The notes under the pieces are model-generated. The model searched no databases. It was not told the origin of the DNA and saw only the letters and a program-made list of their open reading frames with translations. From Nitrospina sp. (lineage in GTDB: Bacteria; Nitrospinota; Nitrospinia; Nitrospinales; VA-1): a stretch of DNA of 53,552 nucleotides. Where the stretch lies: positions 1 through 53,552 of the forward strand of contig JABIYR010000009.1 in the NCBI GenBank assembly GCA_018702695.1, written 5' to 3'. Below are positions 8,800-16,760 of the stretch, in pieces. The translations under genes were made by a program, and so were the position numbers. Each line of letters begins with the position of its first letter. Position 1 is the stretch's first letter.

Positions 8800-11322
8800 T
8801 TAATTTCTGCTGGTTTGTTCGACGCCCAGTGGCCGGAAGACGACGATCAAAAGTGGGAGCAAGGTGAGAGAACCGATCAAGGCCACGACCATTGCCGCGC
8901 CAGTCAACAACCCGAAGTAGATGGTAGGCATGAATTCAGAAAGTGCCAGAATAGAAAAACCTAGGGTGATGGTCACCGAGGTATAATACATGGCTTTGCC
9001 AATGCTTCCATGACACCGGTTCATGGTCGCTAAATAATTTTGGTCGGTCTCGAACTCGGTTTGAAAACGATGAATATAATGAATGGTATCGTCCACCGCG
9101 ATCCCCACCGTAATCGCGGCTATGGTGATGGTCATCATATCTAGCGGAATGCCTATCCAGCCCATGAGGCTCAATACCGTTCCTGCCGCAAGGAGGTTGG
9201 GTACGATGCCTATCAAAGCCATCGATACACTTCGAAACAAAATCATGAACATAAACATGATGGAAACAAAAACAACACCGATGGTGAGAATCTGTGAGCG
9301 GTACAGGCTCTGTAGCATATTGTTATAAAGCACCACCATGCCAGTGAAGTGAATAGTTTCAGGCTCGATCTTCAACTCATCAACGAGATAGGTACGAATT
9401 TTTTCTATAAGTTGAGAGCGTCGCAGAGTCGGGTCAGACTCAATCAAGCGCATGTTGATATGAATCTGGTTGGCATCTCGGGACAAATAGGGGTTGACCA
9501 GTGAGTCTTTGACATTCTCCGGCATGAGTTTGCGGATGAGGGCGAGGTCATAGTCATCGGGTTTGCGGCCCTTATCGAGTTGCGTGAAGACCTTGATCAG
9601 GGTGGAGATGGATTGCACCTTGCCCACTTCTGACAAACTTTCTAGATAGTCATGGATTTTCTCTACCCGGTCAAGCATGTTGGAGTTGAACCAATAATTT
9701 TGCTCTACCTCTTCCGACTCCTCCGCAAAGGGATCATCAAACCCCTCATCAAATACTTCTGTTTCGGACTGTTTATTTTCCTGTGCTTGTTTGAGGTAGT
9801 CAAAATATTTCTGGTCAGGATTCAAAATAATATCAAGCGGGGTGGTGCCTCCCAATTTTTGATCGATCACTTCCATGCCACGATAGATTTCGGTGTCGCT
9901 TTTAAAATGATCGATGAAACGGTTTTCTACTTCCAGCTTAGCAATTCCCCAAATACTGACCCCGGCAAGAATGAGTGAACCCCATAAAATGGCCTTGCGG
10001 TTGCGGTGGGTGAATGCGGCAATGGAAAGGGTGACATTGCGGGTGCCATCTTTAGAAAATCCGCGAGCTTCGGGTTTTAATAAAACCAGCGCCGCAGGAA
10101 AAAAAATGAAGTTCAACCCAAATGCCAGAGCGATTCCGATTGTCATGATCCAACCAAAATCGATCACCGGGCGGATGCCGCTGATGATCAAAGAAATGAA
10201 GGCAACAATGGTGGTGATCGCAGTATAAAAACACGGTTGAGCCATGAGGCGAACCACTTGCCAGACCAATTCCTTTTGGGTTAGGCCCGGGTTGCTATCG
10301 TTGATATCGCGGTAGCGCACAATCAGGTGAATGGTCAACGACATGGTGATGATGAGTAAGATTGAAACGAAGTTGGACGAGATCACGGTCACGCGCCAAT
10401 CCATGAGACCTAAAAACCCCACCATAACCAGAACCGTGATGATGCAACAAATCATGGGCAAAGCGACCCAGCGTTTTTTCTTGAAAAACAGACTGAGCAT
10501 GAGAATCAGAAACGCCAGTACGCCCAAGCCAAATGTTTCTAGGTCGTGTTTGATAAAACCGATCATGTCAGAGGTGATCATGGGAATCCCGCCAAGAAAC
10601 ATTTCGGCGTGGTCACGGTGCCGATCGATGATCTCTCGAACGGTTCTTATCATCTTTTCATCTTTGTCGAGCGCGTTGGCATGGTAGTTCAGAAAGGTTT
10701 GTTGGGCTTTCTCAAACAACAGCTCTTCTTCTTCGTTGAGCCCGGTTTTATTTTCCTTTTCGCGCCAGTCATTGCGTTGGTACAGGAGATCGAAATATTT
10801 TGTGTCTCGCTTGAAGTTGATCCGCATGATCGTGATCTTGCCATCGGGGCTCAATAGCAGGTTTTTATAGATAGGACTTTTCATAAACTCTCGGCGAGCC
10901 ATTTCTCGATCTACGCCGGGGGTTTCGAGGGTGCGGATATCTTTGTCGAGCTTGGATATTTCAACACGCGGACTGTTCAGCAGAGGAACATTAAGAATGC
11001 TGTCGATGGAGTGAACCCGATTTAAATTGACAAGCTCATCGCTCATCGACTTTAAATCTGCAAGCACCTCATTGGACATCAGGTCTTTGTAGGGGGCATA
11101 TGTGATGATCAGGAAATCGTCAGAGCCGTATGATTTGCTGATATTGCGATAATATTGCAGGGAGTTGTCATTTTCCAAAACCAGTGATTCTGCTGAGGCA
11201 TCGAGCTTGAAACTGGGGATATGATAAGAAAAAAAACACACCACCAGAAAAACCATTATCAGGCTGATTAAGGGTTTCTCTATCACCCATTTTCGGTAAG
11301 TATTGGCTAACAAATTCAACAA
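8800..11322 (-). CDS. RND superfamily exporter (MMPL/SSD type)
   Basis: 840-residue inner-membrane transporter. A TM helix at about 18-35 is followed by a periplasmic loop, a block of five or six TM helices (about 260-415), a second TM (about 445-460), a second large loop with an acidic insert (EVFDEGFDDPFAEESEEVEQ), and a final TM block (about 680-830) containing ITIAAITVGIAVDDTIHYIHRF, the typical acidic pair in TM helix. This is the two-fold RND layout of MMPL, HpnN and patched-like proteins that move lipids or hydrophobic substrates. The start is TTG at 11322 with GGAG 8 bases upstream; no in-frame ATG fits. Substrate unknown; the MlaC-like gene nearby suggests lipid. Confidence 0.85.
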   Translation of the reverse strand: MLNLLANTYRKWVIEKPLISLIMVFLVVCFFSYHIPSFKLDASAESLVLENDNSLQYYRNISKSYGSDDFLIITYAPYKDLMSNEVLADLKSMSDELVNLNRVHSIDSILNVPLLNSPRVEISKLDKDIRTLETPGVDREMARREFMKSPIYKNLLLSPDGKITIMRINFKRDTKYFDLLYQRNDWREKENKTGLNEEEELLFEKAQQTFLNYHANALDKDEKMIRTVREIIDRHRDHAEMFLGGIPMITSDMIGFIKHDLETFGLGVLAFLILMLSLFFKKKRWVALPMICCIITVLVMVGFLGLMDWRVTVISSNFVSILLIITMSLTIHLIVRYRDINDSNPGLTQKELVWQVVRLMAQPCFYTAITTIVAFISLIISGIRPVIDFGWIMTIGIALAFGLNFIFFPAALVLLKPEARGFSKDGTRNVTLSIAAFTHRNRKAILWGSLILAGVSIWGIAKLEVENRFIDHFKSDTEIYRGMEVIDQKLGGTTPLDIILNPDQKYFDYLKQAQENKQSETEVFDEGFDDPFAEESEEVEQNYWFNSNMLDRVEKIHDYLESLSEVGKVQSISTLIKVFTQLDKGRKPDDYDLALIRKLMPENVKDSLVNPYLSRDANQIHINMRLIESDPTLRRSQLIEKIRTYLVDELKIEPETIHFTGMVVLYNNMLQSLYRSQILTIGVVFVSIMFMFMILFRSVSMALIGIVPNLLAAGTVLSLMGWIGIPLDMMTITIAAITVGIAVDDTIHYIHRFQTEFETDQNYLATMNRCHGSIGKAMYYTSVTITLGFSILALSEFMPTIYFGLLTGAAMVVALIGSLTLLPLLIVVFRPLGVEQTSRN

Positions 11323-11603
11323 GCAGGAAACTCCATCATAATGATATTAGCTCGGGTGCAGGGAATCATTGAGAAAAACAAGTTATGAAAACTCCAGCTA
11401 AAAAAGCCGATCAATAAATTCCGGATGATTTTTCGCTGGCTGTGTTTGCATCCGCGCAGGACCCGGAGCGAAAAGAAGATGTATTTTAACCTTATCCTCA
11501 AGCGGGTGCAATCTTCAAAAGTCAGATGCAACCGCATAAGATCTAAGAAAACAATTCATTAAAAAATTGTCTGAAAACACCTGACAAAGCGTCAGTTTCT
11601 GGT

Positions 11604-11631
11604 GTCAAATATCGCATATTCGATATTTGAC
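11604..11631. promoter_or_regulatory. Perfect 11-bp inverted repeat, likely operator
   Basis: GTCAAATATCG (11604-11614), spacer CATATT, CGATATTTGAC (11621-11631). The two arms match exactly. The right arm touches the -35 element of the probable promoter of the downstream receiver gene, the usual place for a repressor or activator dimer. No T-run follows, so it is not a terminator. Which protein binds is unknown. Confidence 0.6.
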
Positions 11632-11659
11632 TTGCGCATTTGAAAGTTTGTGGTAATAT
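11632..11659 (+). promoter_or_regulatory. Putative promoter of the receiver gene
   Basis: TTGCGC (11632-11637), 16 bases, TAATAT (11654-11659), followed 54 bases later by the start codon. TTGACT at 11627 gives a better -35 sequence but a spacing of 21, so TTGCGC is preferred. Confidence 0.4.
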
Positions 11660-11713
11660 TTACCCACACTTTCTAATTGAATAATCGTTTCTCAGCCTTC
11701 TGAGGAGGATGCC

Positions 11714-12109
11714 ATGTTTTCCAATAGCAGTATTCTGATTGTAGACGATGACCCGTTTGCTAGGGGCATTATCAAGCATCATTTGAATCGTTTAGGGGTT
11801 CGGTATATTTCTGAGGCGGGGGATGGGACGCAGGCTATTGAAACACTGCGCACAGCAAGAATGGATCTGGTCATTGCAGATCGCTATATGCCTAAAATGA
11901 ATGGATTGGAATTGTTCTGTCATCTTCAGGCTAATCCAAATACACAAGACATTCCCTTCATCATGATCACAATGGAAGATTGTGAAATTAAAATTAAAGA
12001 TGCACAGGAACTGGGCATCAAACATTACCTAGTCAAACCGTTTGGCGCTGATATGTTTGATAGTAAAATAAAACAAGTTTTGCTAAGTACTCAAGAAAAT
12101 ATCGCATAA
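11714..12109 (+). CDS. CheY-like single-domain response regulator
   Basis: 131-residue receiver domain with no output domain. The acidic pocket is Asp11-Asp13 (IVDDDPFA), the phosphoacceptor Asp56 (LVIADRYMPKMNG), Thr86 (FIMIT) and Lys108 (YLVKPFG), so all residues needed for phosphorylation are present. A strong GAGGAGG precedes the start. No histidine kinase is encoded nearby, so it is an orphan regulator that may act on chemotaxis or another phosphorelay. The palindrome at its promoter suggests dedicated transcriptional control. Confidence 0.92.
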   Translation: MFSNSSILIVDDDPFARGIIKHHLNRLGVRYISEAGDGTQAIETLRTARMDLVIADRYMPKMNGLELFCHLQANPNTQDIPFIMITMEDCEIKIKDAQELGIKHYLVKPFGADMFDSKIKQVLLSTQENIA

Positions 12110-12209
12110 TAAAATTTGACCGTTGCGTGATATATCCTTTGTTTGACCGGTAAATTTTTTTGACGGTGTATTTTCTTCCCTGCAATGGGTATTTCCCGTT
12201 CCAACCATG

Positions 12210-12250
12210 TTAACCTGAGAGAGTTCCTACTCTTTGTGTTATCAGGTTAA
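12210..12250 (+). promoter_or_regulatory. Two-tier hairpin in the 5' leader of the TPR gene
   Basis: Outer arms TTAACCTGA (12210-12218) and TCAGGTTAA (12242-12250) are exact complements. Inside them AGAGT and ACTCT can form a second stem with a TCCT loop. The right outer arm contains the only AGG-like ribosome-binding candidate for the ATG at 12258, so folding would hide it. This could be a translational control element or, as DNA, an operator. Confidence 0.45.
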
Positions 12251-12257
12251 ACGTTTT

Positions 12258-12950
12258 ATGACTTCTTTCCTTAAACCAGCACTTAAATATTTTGTCATTG
12301 TTATTGTGACCGTGGGGATGGGCGTTTCGGTCTGGTTTTTGCCAAAAGATAAAAAAGATAAACAGGAAAATAAGTCGATCACCTCTCCCATCGATGCCAA
12401 AAACGAAGCCGACCGCTACCTGCAAAAAGCATCGGAAGATTTTTTCTATCATGAGTTCGACCAGGCTATCAAAAACTATGGCAAAGCCATCTTAGCTTTT
12501 GAAAAAAATAACCAGTTAAAAAAAGCGGCGAAGGTTTTTGAGTCTCTCGGAGACCTGTATAAATTTCGTGGGAAAACGCAACAAGCTCAAGAGCAATATG
12601 TGCTGGCTATGGAATACCACCGCAAGATCAGTAATCCTTTAGGTGAAGCACGAGCGATGAGCCACGCCGGTGACCTGTTAACTGAGCAGGGCGACACGGT
12701 CTCCGCAGGGGCTTGGTATAAAAAAGGCGTGCAATTGTTGATCGATGTTCCGCCAAACCAGAACCAAGCACTGTTGTTCGAAAATATGGGGCGATTTTAT
12801 TGGAAGGTTGAACAAAATATTCCTGAAGCCATCGTCTGGTATACCCGCGCTCGCAACAGCTTTTCTGCCTTAGAAAACCAAATGGGTTACGACCATATGT
12901 CGGCTGTGCTTAACAAACTACGGGGCGGCCAAAACCTGAATACCCACTGA
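12258..12950 (+). CDS. Membrane-anchored TPR protein
   Basis: 230 residues from ATG at 12258; a TTG at 12234 would add eight residues and lie inside the leader hairpin. One TM helix near the N-terminus (about 10-28, KYFVIVIVTVGMGVSVWFL), then a charged stretch and about four TPR-like helical pairs, e.g. ASEDFFYHEFDQAIKNYGKAI and KVFESLGDLYKFRGKTQQAQ. The repeats would lie outside the inner membrane and bind protein partners. No enzymatic motif. Three copies of TTTGAC(C)G lie upstream at 12115, 12142 and 12159. Function unknown. Confidence 0.7.
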   Translation: MTSFLKPALKYFVIVIVTVGMGVSVWFLPKDKKDKQENKSITSPIDAKNEADRYLQKASEDFFYHEFDQAIKNYGKAILAFEKNNQLKKAAKVFESLGDLYKFRGKTQQAQEQYVLAMEYHRKISNPLGEARAMSHAGDLLTEQGDTVSAGAWYKKGVQLLIDVPPNQNQALLFENMGRFYWKVEQNIPEAIVWYTRARNSFSALENQMGYDHMSAVLNKLRGGQNLNTH

Positions 12951-13105
12951 CACTCCCTTCCATTAAATTTCATACAATATGAGTATTTTTTTGTAATTTT
13001 AAACGCCCTTCCTGCAAGTTATCTAGCATTCGCCGTCAGGCTCAAAAATAAATAAAGTTTTATTTTCAATGGTTTACGAGTGTCTCCTGAGAGCGGTGAT
13101 TGTTG

Positions 13106-13122
13106 TTGGCACGTGAATTGCT
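13106..13122 (+). promoter_or_regulatory. Sigma-54 (-24/-12) promoter
   Basis: TTGGCACG-TGAA-TTGCT matches the sigma-54 consensus YTGGCACGRNNNTTGCW at all positions but the R. GG (13108-13109) and GC (13120-13121) have the required 12-base register. The start codon of the downstream cyclic-nucleotide-binding gene is about 90 bases away. Confidence 0.75.
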
Positions 13123-13211
13123 ATTTTGTTAGTGATTTTGGGGCGTGCAAACATAAAAAGCAGATGTTTCGCCTCAGTTAGTAAATTTCAATATTGCAAT
13201 GAAGGTGAACC

Positions 13212-13670
13212 ATGAAAATAAATATGAGTAGGTTGTCCAAAGCCGATGCGAGTTGGTTTTTAGAAAAAATGCAGAAGGTTCAAGCCTTTTCAGTCCTTTC
13301 TAATAGTGAACTCATGCACCTTATTTCACAAATGAGAAATTATGAATTCAAATCTGGGACAACGTTGGTGAATCAGGGGGAATCGGCCAACTTATTTTTT
13401 ATTGTGCACGAAGGTTTGGTCGAAGTTTCGGTGAAAAAATTTCTGTTTAGAAACAAAAAAGTAGCCCTCTTAAAATCGGGTAGTTTTTTTGGTGAAAGTG
13501 TTCTGGTTTCAAACTCCAAACGCACGGCGACCGTTAAGGCTCTCACAGACACCTCCTGCTATGTTCTACTCAAACCCAGCTTCCGGTTTATGTTACAAGA
13601 AAACCCACTTTTCAAAGAAAGCCTAAGAACAGTCTTTTCAAGACGAAAACTCCAACTAAGAAATGCTTGA
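13212..13670 (+). CDS. Cyclic-nucleotide-binding-domain protein (no output domain)
   Basis: 152 residues. A short N-terminal helix precedes a CAP_ED (cNMP-binding) beta-roll at about 25-140: FKSGTTLVNQGESANLFFIVHEGLVEVSV, then the phosphate-binding cassette SFFGESVLVSNSKRTATV. Glu and Arg of the cassette are kept, so nucleotide binding is possible. There is no helix-turn-helix, so it is not a CRP-type transcription factor; it may act by protein contact. The upstream sigma-54 promoter suggests control by nitrogen, stress or another activator-driven signal. A second protein of this type is at 52699-53205. Confidence 0.85.
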   Translation: MKINMSRLSKADASWFLEKMQKVQAFSVLSNSELMHLISQMRNYEFKSGTTLVNQGESANLFFIVHEGLVEVSVKKFLFRNKKVALLKSGSFFGESVLVSNSKRTATVKALTDTSCYVLLKPSFRFMLQENPLFKESLRTVFSRRKLQLRNA

Positions 13671-13749
13671 TATTTGTTGACACATGTACGCTATGTGGGG
13701 GTACGTCTAAGAGAGAGGCTTTAGAGGCTGTCTCAGAAGCGTGAGGAAT

Positions 13750-14106
13750 TTATTGCTCGTTACTATCGTTGGTTTCGCTAGGCTGAGGAGTTTCTTCGTT
13801 TGTTTCTGTTGCGACAGGGCTTTCGTTACTTGCCGTATCAGTGCGGGAAGATTCATCGGTGCCGGTCCAGTCTTCTTCGGTGAAGCGGTCATTCATGGTG
13901 GACAGGTCTTTTTTGGTGCGTTGAATTCTTTTTAGCAGTAAGCGAGTCTCCTCATCTGGAAACAGGTCGTTGAGGTCATTTTCTTCTTCAGGAAAAACTT
14001 CGTTGAGGTCGATTTGCTTTTCTTCCGGCAAGAGAGAATCGCTTGCTAACTCGACACCCTCATTTTCCGGTTGAGACTCGGACGCAGGTTCAATCATTTC
14101 GTTCAT
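13750..14106 (-). CDS. Small highly acidic low-complexity protein
   Basis: 118 residues, dominated by Glu, Asp, Ser, Thr and Asn, with one short basic helix (LLLKRIQRTKKDLSTMNDRF) in the middle and a C-terminal T/E/N/S-rich tail. The acidic part contains two related strings, LNEVFPEEEND and LNDLFPDEE, suggesting a small internal repeat. A GGAG lies about 9 bases ahead of the ATG. Probably disordered; no family recognised. It is convergent with the cNMP-domain gene and upstream of nothing obvious, so no role can be inferred. Confidence 0.6.
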   Translation of the reverse strand: MNEMIEPASESQPENEGVELASDSLLPEEKQIDLNEVFPEEENDLNDLFPDEETRLLLKRIQRTKKDLSTMNDRFTEEDWTGTDESSRTDTASNESPVATETNEETPQPSETNDSNEQ

Positions 14107-14207
14107 GCTTGGGTCTCCAGAAGAATTCTGTGTTCCATGTTACTAATAATTTGAGTTCAATCACAGCCCCTAAATTTCTCTGAAAACAGAAACTAGAGGA
14201 TGGTGCA

Positions 14208-14684
14208 TCAATACCTCGCCAGCCAGATTCCGAGAAAGGTGGCAATCGCTACCATCCACAGGGTCATCTTGCTCAGGCCGATCATTTTTTTAAGCGTTTG
14301 TGGAACTAGCTTTTTGTTGCCAGGGTTCAAATCGAGATCGGAGATATGGATTCGTAACGAGAAGGCAGAATACATGCTGGCAAAAAATGCCCCGGCCACA
14401 AAAACCATTTTAATACCGAAAAGATTGTAGTAGCCGGGTTTCAGCCCCACTTGCGCACTGTAGTTTTCGAGTAGAAAATATACTCCCGTTCCAACCAAGG
14501 CGAGCATGCAAGCAAAAACCGTGGGAGTTAGCAGGTCGAGAACTTTATAGGATGGAGAGTTTTCATTGCGCTCCACCTTTTTATCTTCCACCATCGGCAG
14601 ATAAATCTTCAGGCAAAAGACAAGACTGCCTAGTGCCACCCCTGCCGCCGACAGATGTATGAAAATAATGATGACATTGGTCAT
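14208..14684 (-). CDS. Four-helix membrane protein, CopD/DUF2269-like
   Basis: 158 residues with four predicted TM helices (about 3-25, 53-72, 88-107, 136-155). The first helix has a His (FIHLSAAGVALGSLVF), as in CopD-like and cytochrome-b-type four-helix membrane proteins. It follows pepA with a gap of 9 bases on the same strand, so the two are likely co-transcribed. The link to copper or haem is only by loose resemblance; a hypothetical membrane protein is the safe call. Confidence 0.65.
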   Translation of the reverse strand: MTNVIIIFIHLSAAGVALGSLVFCLKIYLPMVEDKKVERNENSPSYKVLDLLTPTVFACMLALVGTGVYFLLENYSAQVGLKPGYYNLFGIKMVFVAGAFFASMYSAFSLRIHISDLDLNPGNKKLVPQTLKKMIGLSKMTLWMVAIATFLGIWLARY

Positions 14685-14693
14685 GATGAATGA

Positions 14694-16202
14694 TTATTTC
14701 GCTTGTGTCAGGTATTGGAGAAGGAGACGCACTCCATAACCGGATGCGCCTTTTGTGGTGTAGGGCTTTTCTGCACCCCACGCGGTGCCTGCGATGTCTA
14801 TATGAGTCCAAGGTTGGTCGCCTGCAAACGCTTTGAGAAATGCGGCGGCGGTGATGGTGCCAGCCCCCACACCTGGGGATGCGATATTTTTCAAGTCTGC
14901 GATATCGCTTTTAACGGCTTTTTCAAACTCTTCCCATAAGGGCATTTCCCACACCCGTTCACCGGTTGCGTCTCCGGCTTTTTTAAGGCGTGTGATCATG
15001 TCGGGGTCCGTTCCGATCACAGCGGCACCTTGATGGCCCAAAGCCATGAGCACAGCTCCGGTCAAGGTTGCTAGATCAATCACTTCTTTTGGTTTATAGC
15101 GTCCTGCATAAGTCAGAGCATCAGCGAGAACCAATCGGCCTTCGGCATCGGTGTTGAGCACTTCTATGGTTTTGCCGGACATGCTTTTTAAAATATCACC
15201 CGGCTTGATGGCTGATCCGCCGGGCATATTTTCTACTGCTCCGACAATGCCAACAACGTTGATGGGCAGTTTCAAGCTGGAAACGGCTTGCAGGGTTGCC
15301 AGAGTGGTCGCGGCTCCTGACATATCCATCTTCATTTCGTCCATGCCAGCTGAGGGTTTGAGCGAAATACCCCCGGTGTCAAAGGTAACGCCTTTCCCGA
15401 CGATGACGGTGGGGGCTTTGCTTTTTGCGGTGCCAAAATATTCCAGCACGATCAGGGCTGGGGCTTCGTGACTGCCACGTGACACCCCGAGCAGAGCGCC
15501 CATGCCGAGTTTTGTCATTTCTTTTTTGCCCAGCACCTTGCAAGTGATTTTATTTTTACGCGCCATTTTTCTAGCATGGTTGGCTAGAAAAGTCGGGGTG
15601 GCGGTATTGCCGGGATGGGAAACCAGATCTCTTGCAGAGTGCACAGCGCTGATGATGATTTCGGCCTGTTTAATGCCTTTTTTCAAGTTCGACTGCGGAG
15701 TTCTGGATGCCGAGTTGAGAACCAATTTTTGCAGTCGACTGGGTGCTTCTTTATCGGCACTTTTATAATGGTCAAAGTGATACAAAGCCAGCCCAAACCC
15801 TTCTGCTATGGATGAAGCCAGGTCGTTATCGGAAAGAGTCTTTTTTGTTTTATCAAGTGTATCGAGAAATACAGAGGCTGATTTAAAATTAGATTTTTCG
15901 GCTACCTTCGCCGCGGTGCCAGAGGCCAAGCGCAATTTTTCCGGGCTGATTTCTTTATGCGGGCCGACTCCGACCAACAATATATTTTCAGCTTTAAAAG
16001 GTTTCCCTCCATGGAGTAATAATGTCTGGCTGGGTTTTCCGCCAAAGCGTTTATTATTGAATGCGGTGGTGATGGCACCATTGAGGGCGCGATCAACCTC
16101 TTTCAATAGGGCTGAAGGCTTTGTATCTTCCAGACAAGGAAGGATGAGGCATTCTGATTTAATATTGAATAGGCTTTGGTTGTTGAGGCTGATTTTTATC
16201 AT
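14694..16202 (-). CDS. pepA: Leucyl aminopeptidase (M17)
   Basis: Cytosolic two-metal aminopeptidase, 502 residues, full length. The N-terminal macro-like domain spans about 1-165. The catalytic domain shows the ligands Lys270 and Asp275 (VGKGVTFDTGGIS), Lys282, Asp293 (KMDMSGAATT), and Asp352, Glu354 and Arg356 in the signature NTDAEGRLVLADAL. In some bacteria PepA also binds DNA in Xer recombination and carAB control; this cannot be judged here. The start ATG has no clear Shine-Dalgarno and lies just 17 bases past a terminator-like hairpin with a U-run. Confidence 0.95.
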   Translation of the reverse strand: MIKISLNNQSLFNIKSECLILPCLEDTKPSALLKEVDRALNGAITTAFNNKRFGGKPSQTLLLHGGKPFKAENILLVGVGPHKEISPEKLRLASGTAAKVAEKSNFKSASVFLDTLDKTKKTLSDNDLASSIAEGFGLALYHFDHYKSADKEAPSRLQKLVLNSASRTPQSNLKKGIKQAEIIISAVHSARDLVSHPGNTATPTFLANHARKMARKNKITCKVLGKKEMTKLGMGALLGVSRGSHEAPALIVLEYFGTAKSKAPTVIVGKGVTFDTGGISLKPSAGMDEMKMDMSGAATTLATLQAVSSLKLPINVVGIVGAVENMPGGSAIKPGDILKSMSGKTIEVLNTDAEGRLVLADALTYAGRYKPKEVIDLATLTGAVLMALGHQGAAVIGTDPDMITRLKKAGDATGERVWEMPLWEEFEKAVKSDIADLKNIASPGVGAGTITAAAFLKAFAGDQPWTHIDIAGTAWGAEKPYTTKGASGYGVRLLLQYLTQAK

Positions 16203-16219
16203 AATAATTTTTTCACATT

Positions 16220-16254
16220 AAAAAAGGCCTGCCTTTTATAAAAAAGGGGAGGCC
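16220..16254 (-). terminator. Terminator-like hairpin in the pepA leader (possible attenuator)
   Basis: Read on the minus strand, GGCCTCCCCTTTT pairs with AAAAGGCAGGCC and is followed by six T residues, a good intrinsic terminator. It ends only 17 bases before the pepA ATG. Because no minus-strand gene lies upstream between here and the nuoF-like gene, the transcript it would stop is pepA's own leader. Confidence 0.6.
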
Positions 16255-16591
16255 GTTTGAGATCAATGAGCTGGCACGGTCTAAGTCTATATTCATGCTC
16301 CAGTACAATCAACCTCAAATTTTAGTTTCATTGCAAGGGTTGTCGGCTCTATTTGTGGGTAGCTAGACGCTTTGAGTTTTCACCGGTCAGCTGTAAAAGG
16401 CGTTACAGGTTTTACACAAAGGCCCTGGCTGATGAGGGGTGGCGAGCGATGTTTTTCTAAACCCCTTAATAAACAGGCCTTTTGCTCCTCAGGCGCGCTT
16501 TGACAGCGTCCCCGGCATGGGTGTAGGAAGTTGAAAAAAGGGGCTTTATAAAATTGCCTAAAGCCTTTGAAAATCAGGTGAGAAGCAAGGA
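16255..16591. other. Non-coding stretch between pepA and nuoF-like promoters
   Basis: No ORF with coding character. A candidate minus-strand pepA promoter (TTGATT, 15 bases, TATAGA) sits near 16285-16312. Much of 16400-16560 is GC-richer than the flanks with several runs of CCCC/GGGG; a small structured RNA cannot be excluded but none is recognised. Confidence 0.4.
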
Positions 16592-16620
16592 TTGACAATC
16601 GCGTTGCGGGTCTCTAGAAT
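16592..16620 (+). promoter_or_regulatory. Sigma-70 promoter of the nuoF-like gene
   Basis: Consensus TTGACA (16592-16597), a 17-base spacer, TAGAAT (16615-16620). Transcription would start near 16627, leaving a leader of about 134 bases before the ATG at 16761. Confidence 0.7.
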
Positions 16621-16760
16621 GGCTGGAATTTTCCCGAGTTTTATGAGACATTGTTATCCCCTAGTAGAGGCCAGTTTATTGAATGGCAGAATACTGGGGT
16701 CATCAACTATTTAAACAAAGTAAATTTTTCGAATAACGACGGGTATCAAGGAGATCGTTC

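Larger units (their letters stand above)
11323..11713. other. Divergent intergenic region, 391 bp
   Basis: Between the RND exporter and the response regulator. No convincing gene. The right-hand third carries two inverted repeats: CTGAC-AAAGC-GTCAG at 11581-11595, and the long palindrome described separately, next to the receiver gene's probable promoter. The left part is featureless. Confidence 0.5.

Noticed and set aside
11316-11537. 73-codon minus-strand frame ahead of the RND exporter
   Set aside because: No good start site or domain; it overlaps the exporter start and has the composition of intergenic DNA. A leader peptide is conceivable but unsupported.
13681-13740. Short repeats (CACAT/ATGTG and AGAGGCT twice) between convergent genes
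   Set aside because: Too short and without a T-run; likely chance or a weak terminator.
16380-16598. 72-codon minus-strand frame in the pepA-nuoF gap
   Set aside because: No ribosome site, odd composition rich in Cys and Pro, and it covers the nuoF promoter.
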